This document shows, piece after piece, positions 24,940 through 34,236 of a stretch of 64,000 nt of DNA; position 1 is the stretch's first letter; each line of letters begins with the position of its first letter. The position numbers and the translations under genes were made by a program. Source of the stretch: Neotamlana sargassicola (GTDB lineage Bacteria; Bacteroidota; Bacteroidia; Flavobacteriales; Flavobacteriaceae); contig NZ_JAJAPX010000001.1 in NCBI RefSeq assembly GCF_020523965.1, positions 310,001-374,000 of the forward strand, read 5' to 3'. Below the pieces are notes generated by a model. That model did no database searches. It worked only from the letters and a program-made list of their open reading frames with translations, and was not told the DNA's origin.

Positions 24940-27207
24940 ATGGGAGATATTTACATCTATATGTTGGTGGCATTAGCCGTATTAGCTGCTGCCGATTTAG
25001 TTGTTGGAGTTAGTAACGATGCTGTTAATTTTCTAAACTCAGCCATTGGCTCTAAAGCCGTTTCGTTTAAAACCATTATGATTGTGGCTAGTTTGGGTGT
25101 GGCTATTGGTGCCATGTCGTCTAGCGGAATGATGGAAGTTGCACGTAAAGGTATTTTTAACCCAAGCGAATTTATGTTCGACGAGATCATGATTATTTTC
25201 ATGGCCGTTATGCTCACAGATATACTCTTGCTCGACTTTTTTAACACCATGGGTTTACCTACATCGACCACTGTTTCTATTGTTTTCGAACTTTTAGGGG
25301 CTTCGGTGTGTATTGCCATTATAAAAATTTCGGCCGATGACTCTCAATCTATCTTAAACATAGGCAATTACATTAACAATGAAAAAGCCATCGAAATTAT
25401 ACTCGGCATTTTACTTTCTGTTGTTGTTGCTTTTAGTGTTGGCGCTATAATTCAATTTATTTCTAGGTTATTATTATCATTCAATTTTAATAACAAACCC
25501 AAAATATTTGGTGCTGTTTTTAGTGGTTTTGCGATTACATCTATCATGTATTTTATCCTTATTAAAGGTATAAAAAATGCCACTTTCATGAACGATTCCA
25601 TAAAAGCTTTAATTACCGGTAATCCGCCAGCGCTTCTTGCCATTGGCTTTGTAGTTTTTACCATTTTATCGTACGTGGCCATGGTAACCTTAAAAACCAA
25701 TATTTATAAAATAATTATTGTTGTTGGTACTTTTGCTCTTGCCGTTGCATTTGCTGGTAACGACTTAGTTAACTTTATTGGTGTACCTATTGCTGCGTTT
25801 AATTCTTACGAAGCTTGGTCGGTTACAAATATTTTACCCCAACATTTCCCCATGGTTGCACTTAGCGAACCTGTGCAAACCAAACCTTATTTGCTTTTAA
25901 TTGCAGGCATAATTATGGTGCTTACATTATGGTTTTCTAGTAAAGCACGCGCCGTAGTAAAAACATCGGTTGATTTATCTCGCCAAGACGAAGGGTCGGA
26001 ACGTTTTGAACCTAATTTCTTATCACGTAGTATTGTTCGATATAGCATTGTAGCTTCAGAAAGTTTTAATAACATACTACCTAATTCCTTCAAGCAAAAA
26101 ATTGAACAACAGTTTAAAAAACCAGACGTTTTAACCTTACTAAAAAAAGATGACATACCTGCATTCGATTTAGTTCGAGCTGCCGTAAACCTAATGGTTG
26201 CAAGCGTATTAATTTCAATAGCAACTTCAATGAAACTTCCACTTTCTACAACCTACGTAACATTTATGGTTGCTATGGGAACCTCACTAGCCGACAGGGC
26301 TTGGGGTAGCGAAAGTGCTGTATACCGCGTTGCTGGGGTTCTTAATGTTATTGGTGGTTGGTTTTTTACCGCTTTAAGTGCTTTCGTAGCGGCCGCAGTT
26401 ATGGCCTTAATTTTATTTTACGGTCGTGGTTATGCGTTAACTGCTTTACTTACAATAGCCGTTGTACTTTTAATTAGAAACTCTATTGTACACAGCAAAA
26501 AAGCTAAAGAACAAAAAGCCGAAGATAGCCTTAAAAAAGCCGAAAGTAGTTCTACTCAAGGTGTTATTATTGAAAGTGCTAAAAACATTGCAAATGTAGT
26601 AAACCGTGGTAATAGAATTTACAGCGGTGCTATAAACGGCCTAGCAACACATAATTTAAAGCAGCTTAAAAAAAATAAAAGTAATATTAATAAACTATCG
26701 GACGAAATTGAAGAACTTCGTGATAATATCTTCTATTTTATTAAAAAATTAGACGAACCGAGTGCAAAGGCAAGTAACTTTTACATTACTATTTTAAGCC
26801 TTTTACAAGACATGACGCAATCACTCGAGTACATTTCGAACGTAAGTTATAAACACGTAAACAACAATCATAAAAAATTAAAGTTTACACAAATAAAAGA
26901 ACTTAAAGAAGTCGATCAAGTTTTAGAAAACCTCTTTGAAAGAACTAATTCTTCATTTAACTCGCGTTCTTTTGAAGAAATAGGATTAGTTTTAAGTAAA
27001 AAACAAATCATTTTCGATTTACTTAACGACAAAATACAAAAACAAGTAGAGCGTACCAGAACCGAGGAATCTAGTCCTAAAAACACCACTTTATATTTTA
27101 GTATTTTACTAGAAACTAAAGATTTACTAAAAGCTATGACTACACTTTTAGAGGAATATTATAGCGCCCACGACAATTCTGTTGAGCCAGCTACCATTAA
27201 AAAGTAA
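24940..27207 (+). CDS. pit: Pit-family inorganic phosphate permease with PhoU-like tail
   Basis: Low-affinity ion-coupled phosphate transporter (PHO4 family) of the inner membrane, 755 residues. Both inverted-repeat signatures are present: GVSNDAVNFLNSAIGSKAV with MGLPTSTTVSIVFELLGASV in the N-terminal half, and GNDLVNFIGVPIAAFNSYEAW with LPLSTTYVTFMVAMGTSLADRAWG in the second half. After the last membrane helix (~residue 515), 240 mostly helical residues resemble PhoU/DUF47 domains (YFIKKLDEP...LLQDMTQSLEYISNVSYKHVNN), which in other bacteria are separate proteins next to Pit. The promoter carries a Pho-box-like repeat pair, consistent with induction at low phosphate. The downstream OmpA gene is 88 nt away. 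Confidence 0.93.
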   Translation: MGDIYIYMLVALAVLAAADLVVGVSNDAVNFLNSAIGSKAVSFKTIMIVASLGVAIGAMSSSGMMEVARKGIFNPSEFMFDEIMIIFMAVMLTDILLLDFFNTMGLPTSTTVSIVFELLGASVCIAIIKISADDSQSILNIGNYINNEKAIEIILGILLSVVVAFSVGAIIQFISRLLLSFNFNNKPKIFGAVFSGFAITSIMYFILIKGIKNATFMNDSIKALITGNPPALLAIGFVVFTILSYVAMVTLKTNIYKIIIVVGTFALAVAFAGNDLVNFIGVPIAAFNSYEAWSVTNILPQHFPMVALSEPVQTKPYLLLIAGIIMVLTLWFSSKARAVVKTSVDLSRQDEGSERFEPNFLSRSIVRYSIVASESFNNILPNSFKQKIEQQFKKPDVLTLLKKDDIPAFDLVRAAVNLMVASVLISIATSMKLPLSTTYVTFMVAMGTSLADRAWGSESAVYRVAGVLNVIGGWFFTALSAFVAAAVMALILFYGRGYALTALLTIAVVLLIRNSIVHSKKAKEQKAEDSLKKAESSSTQGVIIESAKNIANVVNRGNRIYSGAINGLATHNLKQLKKNKSNINKLSDEIEELRDNIFYFIKKLDEPSAKASNFYITILSLLQDMTQSLEYISNVSYKHVNNNHKKLKFTQIKELKEVDQVLENLFERTNSSFNSRSFEEIGLVLSKKQIIFDLLNDKIQKQVERTRTEESSPKNTTLYFSILLETKDLLKAMTTLLEEYYSAHDNSVEPATIKK

Positions 27208-27295
27208 TATCTTAAATTCTTCTTAAAACAATAATTTAAACATCTATAATTGATTTTGTACCGTAAGTATAAAAAACAATTAAGATTAAATTATT

Positions 27296-28156
27296 ATGAA
27301 GAATTTTTCAGTTTTATTATTGGCAACCATTTTTACAGTGTCATGTGTTTCAAAGAAAAAATATGTAGCACTTCAACAAGAAAATGGTGAAATAAAAAGC
27401 CAACTACAAAAAACTCAAGTTGCTAAAGAAGATCTTGAAGCTAAATTTGCAAAAATTGAAGCTCGAGTTGCCAACTACAACAATAAAATAATGTCTCTTA
27501 AGGCAGAAAGCGATGCAAAGTTAGAAGTTGCCGAAAATGGCACCCTTATTTCTAACGACGCAAAAGCACAAATGAGAGCCACTTTAAAAAACGTTGATGC
27601 TGCTAAATTAAGCAATGCTAAAACACTTAAAGATTCTATGAATATTGCAGTGGCATACAATCTTGAAAAGGCCATAAACGAAAGCAATATTAACGAAGAT
27701 GAAGACTTTGCTGTAGATATTAATGAAACCGTAGTAATGATATCTATTGCCGATAATATGCTATTTAACACTGGAAGCTACCGTTTAAGCAGTAAAGCCG
27801 ATAACGTACTTAAAAAACTTGCAGATGTTATAAACTCTGAACCTAGTTTAGATGTAATGATTGAAGGCCACACCGATGCCAGAACCATTAATACTGCTAA
27901 AGTATCAGACAATTGGGATTTAAGCGTTTTAAGAGCTACATCGGTTGTTAGAAAGCTACAAGAAAAGTATGAAGTTTCTCCAGAAAAAATGATTGCTTCT
28001 GGTAGAAGCAGTTACCAACCTATTGCAAGCAACGATAATGCAGAAGATAGAGCAAAAAACAGAAGAACTCGCATTATAATTTTACCAAACATTGATAAGT
28101 TTTTTGCGTTAATGGCAGATAACGATACTACTTTGGCAGAAAACATTTTAGATTAA
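27296..28156 (+). CDS. OmpA family outer-membrane lipoprotein
   Basis: A 286-residue lipoprotein. The lipobox VSC places the modified Cys at 17, followed by basic SKKKY. A coiled coil covers about residues 22-70, and a C-terminal OmpA-like peptidoglycan-binding domain lies at ~150-275 (DNMLFNTGSYRLSSKAD, IEGHTDARTINTAKVSDNWDLSVLRATSVV, ASGRSSYQPIASNDNAEDRAKNRRTRIIILP). It tethers the outer membrane to peptidoglycan, like Pal. It is separated from pit by 88 nt with a weak promoter (TGATTTTG about 27250-27257) and followed by a terminator. Confidence 0.92.
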   Translation: MKNFSVLLLATIFTVSCVSKKKYVALQQENGEIKSQLQKTQVAKEDLEAKFAKIEARVANYNNKIMSLKAESDAKLEVAENGTLISNDAKAQMRATLKNVDAAKLSNAKTLKDSMNIAVAYNLEKAINESNINEDEDFAVDINETVVMISIADNMLFNTGSYRLSSKADNVLKKLADVINSEPSLDVMIEGHTDARTINTAKVSDNWDLSVLRATSVVRKLQEKYEVSPEKMIASGRSSYQPIASNDNAEDRAKNRRTRIIILPNIDKFFALMADNDTTLAENILD

Positions 28157-28204
28157 ATATTAATTATATTATTTAATTAGTCCATTTATTTACCAACTGG
28201 TAAC

Positions 28205-28235
28205 AGACCTGATAGTTTTTAAAACCATCAGGTCT
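28205..28235 (+). terminator. Terminator after the OmpA lipoprotein gene
   Basis: Stem AGACCTGAT-A-GTTTT / AAAAC-C-ATCAGGTCT with one mismatch, followed by TTATTTTTTAT. Confidence 0.75.
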
Positions 28236-28352
28236 TATTTTTTATATTAATATTACGTGCTATTATAAACACTGATATTTGTTTTAATAATTACAAAACC
28301 AAACCCATTTATACACTTAGGTAAAATATTAAACCCTTGAGAAAGGGCATAA

Positions 28353-28386
28353 AAAAAAGCATTTCTAATTAAAGAAATGCTTTTTT
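28353..28386 (-). terminator. Terminator of the nrdBA operon
   Basis: A 14-bp stem (AAAAAAGCATTTCT/AGAAATGCTTTTTT) with loop AATTAA, 22 nt past the nrdA stop. The A run on the plus strand is the T run for minus-strand transcription. Confidence 0.8.
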
Positions 28387-28407
28387 AAAATCCATAACAC
28401 TTTTGTA

Positions 28408-30207
28408 TTAACCCTCACAGCTAGTACACTCTTTTTTCTGTTTGAATTTTTGGGCTGCATTCATACTATGCTGATAGTACAGCGATTTTATACCTAATTT
28501 CCAAGCCGTAATATATATTTTATTAATATCCTTTACTGGCATATCTGGATGTACCATAATGTTTATAGATTGTCCTTGATCTATATGGTTTTGACGGTTT
28601 GCCGCTTGGTAAATAATTGTTAACTGATCAATTTCAGAATAGGTTTTAAATACGTCCTTTTCATGATCGCTTAAAAAGTCTAGGTGCTGTACCGAACCAT
28701 CGTAGTCGCGAATGCTCTTCCAAACCTCACTAGTATTCATTCCTTTTTCTTCTAAAAGATTTATTAAAAACGGGTTTTTAATAGTTGTTTTTATTTTAGC
28801 AATATCTTTTACATAACTGTTAGACCAAATTGGCTCGATACCTTGCGATACTTGACCTAAAATAAACGCTGAAGATGTTGTAGGCGCAATAGCATTTAAA
28901 GTTGTATTACGACGCCCATAGCCTTTTAATACTTCTGGTTCTCCATACAATTTTGCCAATTCTTCTGAAGCTTTAACAGAACGCTCTTTTATTGTTTTAA
29001 AAATTTCGCTGTTTAAATTAAAGGCTTCTTGACTATCAAAAGATAACATTTTACTCTGTAATAGAGAGTGCCATCCTAATGCCCCCATTCCTAAAGCACG
29101 GTTTTCTTTAGCAAAGTTATAAGCGCGTTCCATAAACAAGAAGGTTTGCTGGTCGTCGCGGTTTGGCGAATCTCTATAAACTTCTAATTTTGTAATGAAC
29201 TCTTCTAAAACAGCATCAAGAAAATAAATCATGGTTTCAACCGCATCGGTATCTTTCCACTTATCGTAATGTAACAAGTTTATTGACGATAACACACATA
29301 CAAACGACCATTTTTCGTTTGTAGGTAGCATAATTTCGCTACATAAATTACTTGCATAAATTTCATGTCCTTTATCTCTATAAACATCAGCTGCATTATT
29401 GTTAGCATTGTCTCTAAAGAAAATATAAGGATATCCTATTTCGCCACGACGTTGTAATATTTTTGCCCAAATTGAACGCTTTTCAACATCACCATCAATC
29501 ATTTCTTGCATCCACTCGTTACCAACAGTTACACCGTGAGTAAGTTCTTGAATTGGGTTACCTTCGGTACCAATTTCTAAAAACTCATTAATATCACTAT
29601 GATCGATAGGTAAATATGGGGAAAAACGACCACGTCTTACAGAACCTTGACTTACAACATCAACCATTTTTTCAAACAATTGCATAATGTGTACGGCACC
29701 CGACGACTCACCATTATTTTTTACAGGTGCACCACGATGACGCAGTTTACCAAAATATCCAGACGTTCCACCACCTAGTTTAGACATCATTCCAACCTCA
29801 GACTGTGTGTACAAAATATCACCCATATCGTCTGATACATGCGAACCAAAACAGCTAATTGGTAAACCGCGTTTTTTACCAAAGTTAGACCACACTGGCG
29901 ACGCTAATGAGTAATAACCTTCGGCCATGTAACCGTAGAACTTATCGGCAAATCCGTCTATTTTCAAAATGTCTTCAGCACGTTGTGCAATTTCTAAAAT
30001 ACGCGCTTCTGGCGTTGTACCTTCGGTAAGGTAACCCGACGACAAAAATTTACGACTGTGCTCTGTTAACCATTTAATTTCTGGTTGTTGTTTTGCAGCA
30101 GTTTCTTGTCTGGCTTCTTTTCTAGCTTTTAGTAACTCATCGTATTTCGAGGCTGCCTCGGCCTCTACGTGAGCGCTTTTTAGGTCTGGATTTGTGTGTT
30201 CGTTCAT
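28408..30207 (-). CDS. nrdA: Class I ribonucleotide reductase, large (alpha) subunit without ATP-cone
   Basis: Catalytic subunit that reduces ribonucleotides to deoxyribonucleotides. At 599 residues it is much shorter than classical NrdA because the N-terminal ATP-cone is absent; that domain sits on NrdB instead. Active-site residues are visible: the redox Cys in PISCFGS (C119), the NLCSEI motif (thiyl Cys and Glu), the second redox Cys in FVCVLSSINL, and the C-terminal shuttle pair CTSC (594-597). It is encoded 2 nt after nrdB in the same operon. Confidence 0.96.
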   Translation of the reverse strand: MNEHTNPDLKSAHVEAEAASKYDELLKARKEARQETAAKQQPEIKWLTEHSRKFLSSGYLTEGTTPEARILEIAQRAEDILKIDGFADKFYGYMAEGYYSLASPVWSNFGKKRGLPISCFGSHVSDDMGDILYTQSEVGMMSKLGGGTSGYFGKLRHRGAPVKNNGESSGAVHIMQLFEKMVDVVSQGSVRRGRFSPYLPIDHSDINEFLEIGTEGNPIQELTHGVTVGNEWMQEMIDGDVEKRSIWAKILQRRGEIGYPYIFFRDNANNNAADVYRDKGHEIYASNLCSEIMLPTNEKWSFVCVLSSINLLHYDKWKDTDAVETMIYFLDAVLEEFITKLEVYRDSPNRDDQQTFLFMERAYNFAKENRALGMGALGWHSLLQSKMLSFDSQEAFNLNSEIFKTIKERSVKASEELAKLYGEPEVLKGYGRRNTTLNAIAPTTSSAFILGQVSQGIEPIWSNSYVKDIAKIKTTIKNPFLINLLEEKGMNTSEVWKSIRDYDGSVQHLDFLSDHEKDVFKTYSEIDQLTIIYQAANRQNHIDQGQSINIMVHPDMPVKDINKIYITAWKLGIKSLYYQHSMNAAQKFKQKKECTSCEG

Positions 30208-30209
30208 GT

Positions 30210-31484
30210 TTAAAATAAGTCGTCGCTTGTTATACTTTTGGTTCTTTTACTGTAATTTATAGAGCGTTTAACAAAGAAATCTCCATGCTTGGTGCCTATT
30301 ATCTCGTCATCAAACCATTCGGTTTGAGCTATTAATGATTCGTCTATTTCGAAAATTTTGTCTATACCTATACTTTGTAACGAGTTATTAAATCTGTTTT
30401 TAATAAATTCGTTTATAACATCTTTTGGAAGAAAATCTAGTTCGCCTGCTTCAAAAATCCAATCCACAATTTTACTTTCCGACTCAAAAGCTTGTTTGCA
30501 TAATTCTTGCACCTTGGTGTTATGCTCTTCGCCAAACCACGTTGGGTTTTCATCTTTTATAATTCTTATAATATCGATACCAAAATCGCCATGAATTTGC
30601 TCTTCTTTTGAAGTTGCTTCAACCACATTCGATATTCCTTTAAGCATATTTTTATGCTTATTAAAGGCCATAATTATTAAGAATTGCGAGAATAATGACA
30701 CGTGCTCAATAAATAAAGAGAATAATAAAATTGATTCTGCGTATTCTTGGTTGTCTTCACTTTTAGCATTTTTAAGTGCTGTTTCTAAAAAGTGAACACG
30801 TTGCATTACAACAGGTTTCTTTTTAAGATTTTTAAACTCGTTATTTAATCCTAAAATTTCTAATAAGTGAGAGTAGGCATCATGATGACGCACTTCGCTT
30901 TCCGCAAATGTAGAACCAACCGACCCAATTTCTGGTTTTGGCATTTTTTGGTATATGTCGCCCCAAAAGGTTTTTACGGCAACTTCAATTTGTGAAATAG
31001 CCAACATGGTGTTTTTTATAGCATTTTGCTCAACTACAGTTAGTCTTGTTTTAAAATCTTGAATATCGCTTGTAAAGTTAAACTCGGAGTGAATCCAGTA
31101 CGAGTGTCTTATAGCGTCAACATATTCGTTAAGCGCAGGATATTCGTATGGTTTTAAGTTTATACGTTTTTCAAAAATATTAGTCTTTCTATTTCTAGCC
31201 TGTTCGTTTCTATATAATATGTAAGCCTTTGCAACGTCGTGAAATTCGCTCCCCATTAATTTGTCTTCAACAATATCTTGAACTTCCTCTACGGTAGGCA
31301 CATAATTACTATCGTTAGCCTTTCTAGCAATTAAAGTTTGTAAAACCTTTTCGGAAATTCCTTTGGCATCTTCTTTAGAGCCATTACCAACAGAAATCAT
31401 AGCCTTTTCTATGGCATTTGAAATCTTATTTAAAACAAACGGTGCTGTTTCGTAATCTCGTTTAATAATTTGTGTAATCTCCAT
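30210..31484 (-). CDS. nrdB: Class I ribonucleotide reductase, small (beta) subunit with N-terminal ATP-cone
   Basis: Radical-generating subunit, 424 residues. Residues ~4-93 are an ATP-cone (ITQIIKRDYETAPFVLNKISNAIEKAM...), the allosteric domain normally found on NrdA. The ferritin-like metal ligands follow: E197 and H200 with Y204 at the position of the classical radical tyrosine (AESEVRHHDAY), and E295/H298 (EEQIHGDFG). Fusion of an ATP-cone to NrdB is known from the flavobacterium Leeuwenhoekiella blandensis, where dATP drives oligomerisation of the small subunit and the metal centre is dimanganese. First gene of the operon; a TAAATTTT box lies at 31498-31491, 6 nt before the ATG. Confidence 0.96.
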   Translation of the reverse strand: MEITQIIKRDYETAPFVLNKISNAIEKAMISVGNGSKEDAKGISEKVLQTLIARKANDSNYVPTVEEVQDIVEDKLMGSEFHDVAKAYILYRNEQARNRKTNIFEKRINLKPYEYPALNEYVDAIRHSYWIHSEFNFTSDIQDFKTRLTVVEQNAIKNTMLAISQIEVAVKTFWGDIYQKMPKPEIGSVGSTFAESEVRHHDAYSHLLEILGLNNEFKNLKKKPVVMQRVHFLETALKNAKSEDNQEYAESILLFSLFIEHVSLFSQFLIIMAFNKHKNMLKGISNVVEATSKEEQIHGDFGIDIIRIIKDENPTWFGEEHNTKVQELCKQAFESESKIVDWIFEAGELDFLPKDVINEFIKNRFNNSLQSIGIDKIFEIDESLIAQTEWFDDEIIGTKHGDFFVKRSINYSKRTKSITSDDLF

Positions 31485-32049
31485 AATACTAAAATTTACA
31501 GACTAAAATACCATTAGAACAACTGCTTAATTTTGGCTATTCAGTTTAGTAATTCGTTAAAATATGTGTTTTTTGTGCTCCTAAAAATGAGGATCGATTG
31601 GGGGCTTTCTCGAAAGCTAATTTTCAGTCTCTTTTATTCCCAAATAACCGACCAAAAATTTTACTCTTTTTGCCTACAACAAAGATTGATAATTGTGCTT
31701 AAAAATGAAAGTGGTTTTAATAAACGTTGTTAACAAGTTTTTAACAACGGCTATTTTAAGTATTAAAAACCACACAAAACAACCGTTTATTTATTTGATT
31801 TTCAAAATCTTAAAATAAAATTAAGGATTTGATAAATTTTGAAGTTAATTAAATTTCAAAAAATTTTGACAACCTGGAATTTGAAGTTAAAAAAATTAAA
31901 TTCCCATAATTTTTACCCTAAAAAATCAACTAAAAAAAAGACCTAAAAAAAGCGTATCTACAAGCGAATTTTAAAGGGATTTTATCTTCAAAAAAACACT
32001 CAAAAACAACTTCAATACACAACTATTAAAAGTAACAAATAGAACGTTG
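31485..32049. other. A+T-rich intergenic region upstream of nrdB
   Basis: A 565-nt stretch without a convincing gene. It holds the presumed nrdB promoter near 31491-31498, a hairpin (CGTTGTTAA at 31725-31733, TTAACAACG at 31741-31749), two copies of TTGAAGTTAA 42 bp apart (31839 and 31881), and long A/T runs. I looked for NrdR-type boxes (ACACTATATATAGTGT-like) and DnaA boxes and saw none that fit well. It is the longest non-coding stretch in the window. Confidence 0.6.
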
Positions 32050-32622
32050 TTATTTTTCGTTTCTTTCTTGAGCTATTTTCTCTAATTCGTCATACCAATC
32101 GACTCCAAATTTTCTAATTAAGGCTTCTTTTACAAATTTATATACAGGCACTCCTAATTCTTCTCCTAACTCGCAAGCGTCATCACAAATTTGCCATTTG
32201 TGATAATTTACCGCCGAAAATTCTGTGTAATCTTGCACTCGAATGGGATATAAATGGCAAGACACTGGTTTTTTCCAATCGACTTCGCCTTGATTATAAG
32301 CTTCCTCAATGGCACAAAGCGCCGTTTTGTTTTCATCAAATATAACATAGGCACAATCTGCACCATTAATAAGCGGAGTTTCTAGTTCTTCGTTTTCAGT
32401 GGTAATAAAAGTGCCTTGTTTTTCTATAGCCTCTATGCCTTCTGGTCTCAAAAAAGGCTTCACCTTTGGGTAAATAGTTTCAAGTATTTGTGTTTCCTCT
32501 TTATTTAGTGGCGCACCAGCATCACCATCTATACAACAAGCGCCTTTGCATGCATTTAAATTACACACAAAATCTTTTTCTATAACATCTTCAGAAACAA
32601 TAGTTTTACCTAACTGAAACAT
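32050..32622 (-). CDS. DUF3109 family cysteine-rich protein
   Basis: A 190-residue soluble protein with a Cys-rich N-terminal segment (FVCNLNACKGACCIDG) and further Cys at CAYVIF, ALCAIEE, SCHLYPIRV and QICDDACELG. The pattern resembles YkgJ-type metal- or Fe-S-binding proteins and fits DUF3109, a family common in Bacteroidota. The function is unknown; a redox or metal role is inferred only from the cysteines. Divergent from marC. Confidence 0.88.
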   Translation of the reverse strand: MFQLGKTIVSEDVIEKDFVCNLNACKGACCIDGDAGAPLNKEETQILETIYPKVKPFLRPEGIEAIEKQGTFITTENEELETPLINGADCAYVIFDENKTALCAIEEAYNQGEVDWKKPVSCHLYPIRVQDYTEFSAVNYHKWQICDDACELGEELGVPVYKFVKEALIRKFGVDWYDELEKIAQERNEK

Positions 32623-32646
32623 AACTTTTTAAAATTAAATTTTTGG

Positions 32647-32699
32647 CAAAAATAGTTAATAATAATATGAAATTAATTAAGATTTATATACTACTTTTG
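32647..32699. promoter_or_regulatory. Divergent promoters of DUF3109 and marC genes
   Basis: Minus-strand TATTTTTG (32654-32647) lies 24 nt before the DUF3109 ATG. Plus-strand TACTTTTG (32692-32699) lies 23 nt before the marC ATG. Both are exact TAnnTTTG matches. Confidence 0.65.
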
Positions 32700-32722
32700 C
32701 CGAAAATTTAACCCCTTTTAAT

Positions 32723-33310
32723 ATGCAACTTAATTTAAAAGAAATATTTACCGCATTTATGGTTCTCTTCGCTGTAATAGATATTATTGGCAACATACCT
32801 ATTGTAATTGACTTACGTAAAAAAGCTGGCCAAATACAAAGCGAAAAAGCTTCTATAATTGCTGGAGCTATTTTAATTGTTTTCTTGTTTCTTGGAAAAA
32901 GTATTTTAAATCTTATTGGCATAGACGTAAACTCTTTTGCTGTAGCCGGTGCATTTATATTATTTTTTATTGCTTTAGAGATGATTTTAGGAATAACGCT
33001 TTATAAAGAAGAAGAACAATCGGCTGTTACTGCAACCGTTTTCCCACTTGCATTCCCATTAATTGCCGGACCAGGTAGTTTAACCACCTTATTATCGCTT
33101 CGTGCTGAATTTAGAACAGAAAACATTATTGTAGCTGTAATATTAAATGTTATTATTATTTTTATAGTTTTAAAAACATCGGCAAAAATTGAACGCATTT
33201 TAGGCGCAAATGGCATTAATATTATTAGAAAAGTATTTGGTGTTATTTTACTAGCTATTGCCGTTAAACTTTTTACCCACAATATTAAAGCCTTATTTGA
33301 TATTGTTTAA
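32723..33310 (+). CDS. MarC/UPF0056 family membrane protein
   Basis: A 195-residue inner-membrane protein with six hydrophobic segments and the family motifs DIIGNIPI (near residues 20-30) and PLAFPLIAGPGSLTTLL (near 108-124). MarC was once linked to antibiotic resistance but its function is unsettled. It is the first of three closely spaced genes (9 and 1 nt gaps), including a small membrane protein and a flavoprotein. Confidence 0.92.
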   Translation: MQLNLKEIFTAFMVLFAVIDIIGNIPIVIDLRKKAGQIQSEKASIIAGAILIVFLFLGKSILNLIGIDVNSFAVAGAFILFFIALEMILGITLYKEEEQSAVTATVFPLAFPLIAGPGSLTTLLSLRAEFRTENIIVAVILNVIIIFIVLKTSAKIERILGANGINIIRKVFGVILLAIAVKLFTHNIKALFDIV

Positions 33311-33319
33311 ATATTTAAA

Positions 33320-33523
33320 ATGAAGATTTTTACATACATAATTAGTGTTATTGCTTTAGGACTTATAATTTTTAATAGCACCAAAATAAATACTGATGCC
33401 CCTTTTTCTGGCGAAAGCATGATTGCTTTAATAACAATAATTGCAGGACTTTGCGTTATTTTATTAATGACTATTTTAAGAGTATCAAAACAAATAGAGA
33501 AAAAGGTAAAAGAAAAAAACTAA
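33320..33523 (+). CDS. Small two-helix membrane protein
   Basis: A 67-residue protein with two predicted membrane helices (residues ~3-20 and ~34-54), then a basic tail (KQIEKKVKEKN). It sits between marC and a flavoprotein gene with 9-nt and 1-nt gaps, so it is co-transcribed. No family recognised. Confidence 0.75.
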   Translation: MKIFTYIISVIALGLIIFNSTKINTDAPFSGESMIALITIIAGLCVILLMTILRVSKQIEKKVKEKN

Positions 33524-33524
33524 T

Positions 33525-34136
33525 ATGTTCGATGCGGTTATAATTGGCGCTGGCGCTGCTGGCATGTCGTGTGCTTTGGTTTTAGGATCTGGGTTACAAA
33601 AGCCATTCGCTAAAGGCAAAAAAGTAGCACTTTTTGCTCACCAAAAAACCTCACATTTACAAACGGCATTATTCAATAATGTACTAGGATTAAAACCTGG
33701 CACAACAGGAGAATCTATTTTAGAAAGTGGTAAAACGCAACTAAAAACGCTTTACCCTGCCATTGAACAGATTGAAAATGAAAAAGTTTTAAACGTTAGC
33801 AAATCCAACAATAATTTCACTATTACAACCAACAAAAACACTTACACTAGTAAAATAGTTGTTATAGCTGTTGGTTACACTAATTTATTTACCATAGAAG
33901 GCTTAACTAAATATATTGAAGCTCACCCAAGAGCTGCAACCGAAAAAAATAGAATCTGGTTAAAAAACACCGACCACCTTGTTGAAGAAAATCTATATGT
34001 AGCTGGTACATTAGCAGGATGGCGCAGTCAGTTTGCAATCGCTTCGGGAAGCGGTGCTCATGTTGCCACCGATATTTTAACTTTATGGAATAACGGAAAA
34101 CACACTAAAGTGCATGATAAAGTAAACGAAGCTTAA
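33525..34136 (+). CDS. Short thioredoxin-reductase-like FAD/NAD(P) oxidoreductase
   Basis: A 203-residue flavoprotein. The N-terminal FAD-binding motif GAGAAGMSCALVLG (residues ~8-21) and a C-terminal FAD motif LYVAGTLAGWRSQFAIASGSGAHVA (residues ~164-188) correspond to the two halves of the FAD domain in thioredoxin-reductase-like proteins. The central NADPH domain and the CxxC pair are missing, so it cannot be a normal thioredoxin reductase. The electron donor and substrate are unknown. Last gene of the marC unit. Confidence 0.85.
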   Translation: MFDAVIIGAGAAGMSCALVLGSGLQKPFAKGKKVALFAHQKTSHLQTALFNNVLGLKPGTTGESILESGKTQLKTLYPAIEQIENEKVLNVSKSNNNFTITTNKNTYTSKIVVIAVGYTNLFTIEGLTKYIEAHPRAATEKNRIWLKNTDHLVEENLYVAGTLAGWRSQFAIASGSGAHVATDILTLWNNGKHTKVHDKVNEA

Positions 34137-34169
34137 TTTTAAAGCAATTCTTTCGTTAAATAATCAAAC

Positions 34170-34204
34170 AAAAAATGGTGAAATTTAAAACTTCACCATT
34201 TTTT
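34170..34204. terminator. Bidirectional terminator between flavoprotein gene and pckA
   Basis: A 13-bp stem AAAAAATGGTGAA/TTCACCATTTTTT with a 9-nt loop, followed by GTTTTTTTTT. It lies between convergent genes. Confidence 0.85.
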
Positions 34205-34236
34205 GTTTTTTTTTTAAAATCTATATTTTACAACAC

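Noticed and set aside
31485-31600. NrdR box before nrdB
   Set aside because: No pair of ACACWATATATWGTGT-like 16-mers is present near the promoter.
31533-31733. A 66-codon open frame on the plus strand upstream of nrdB
   Set aside because: Composition is that of A/T-rich non-coding DNA, no signal peptide or family pattern, no promoter box with sensible spacing.
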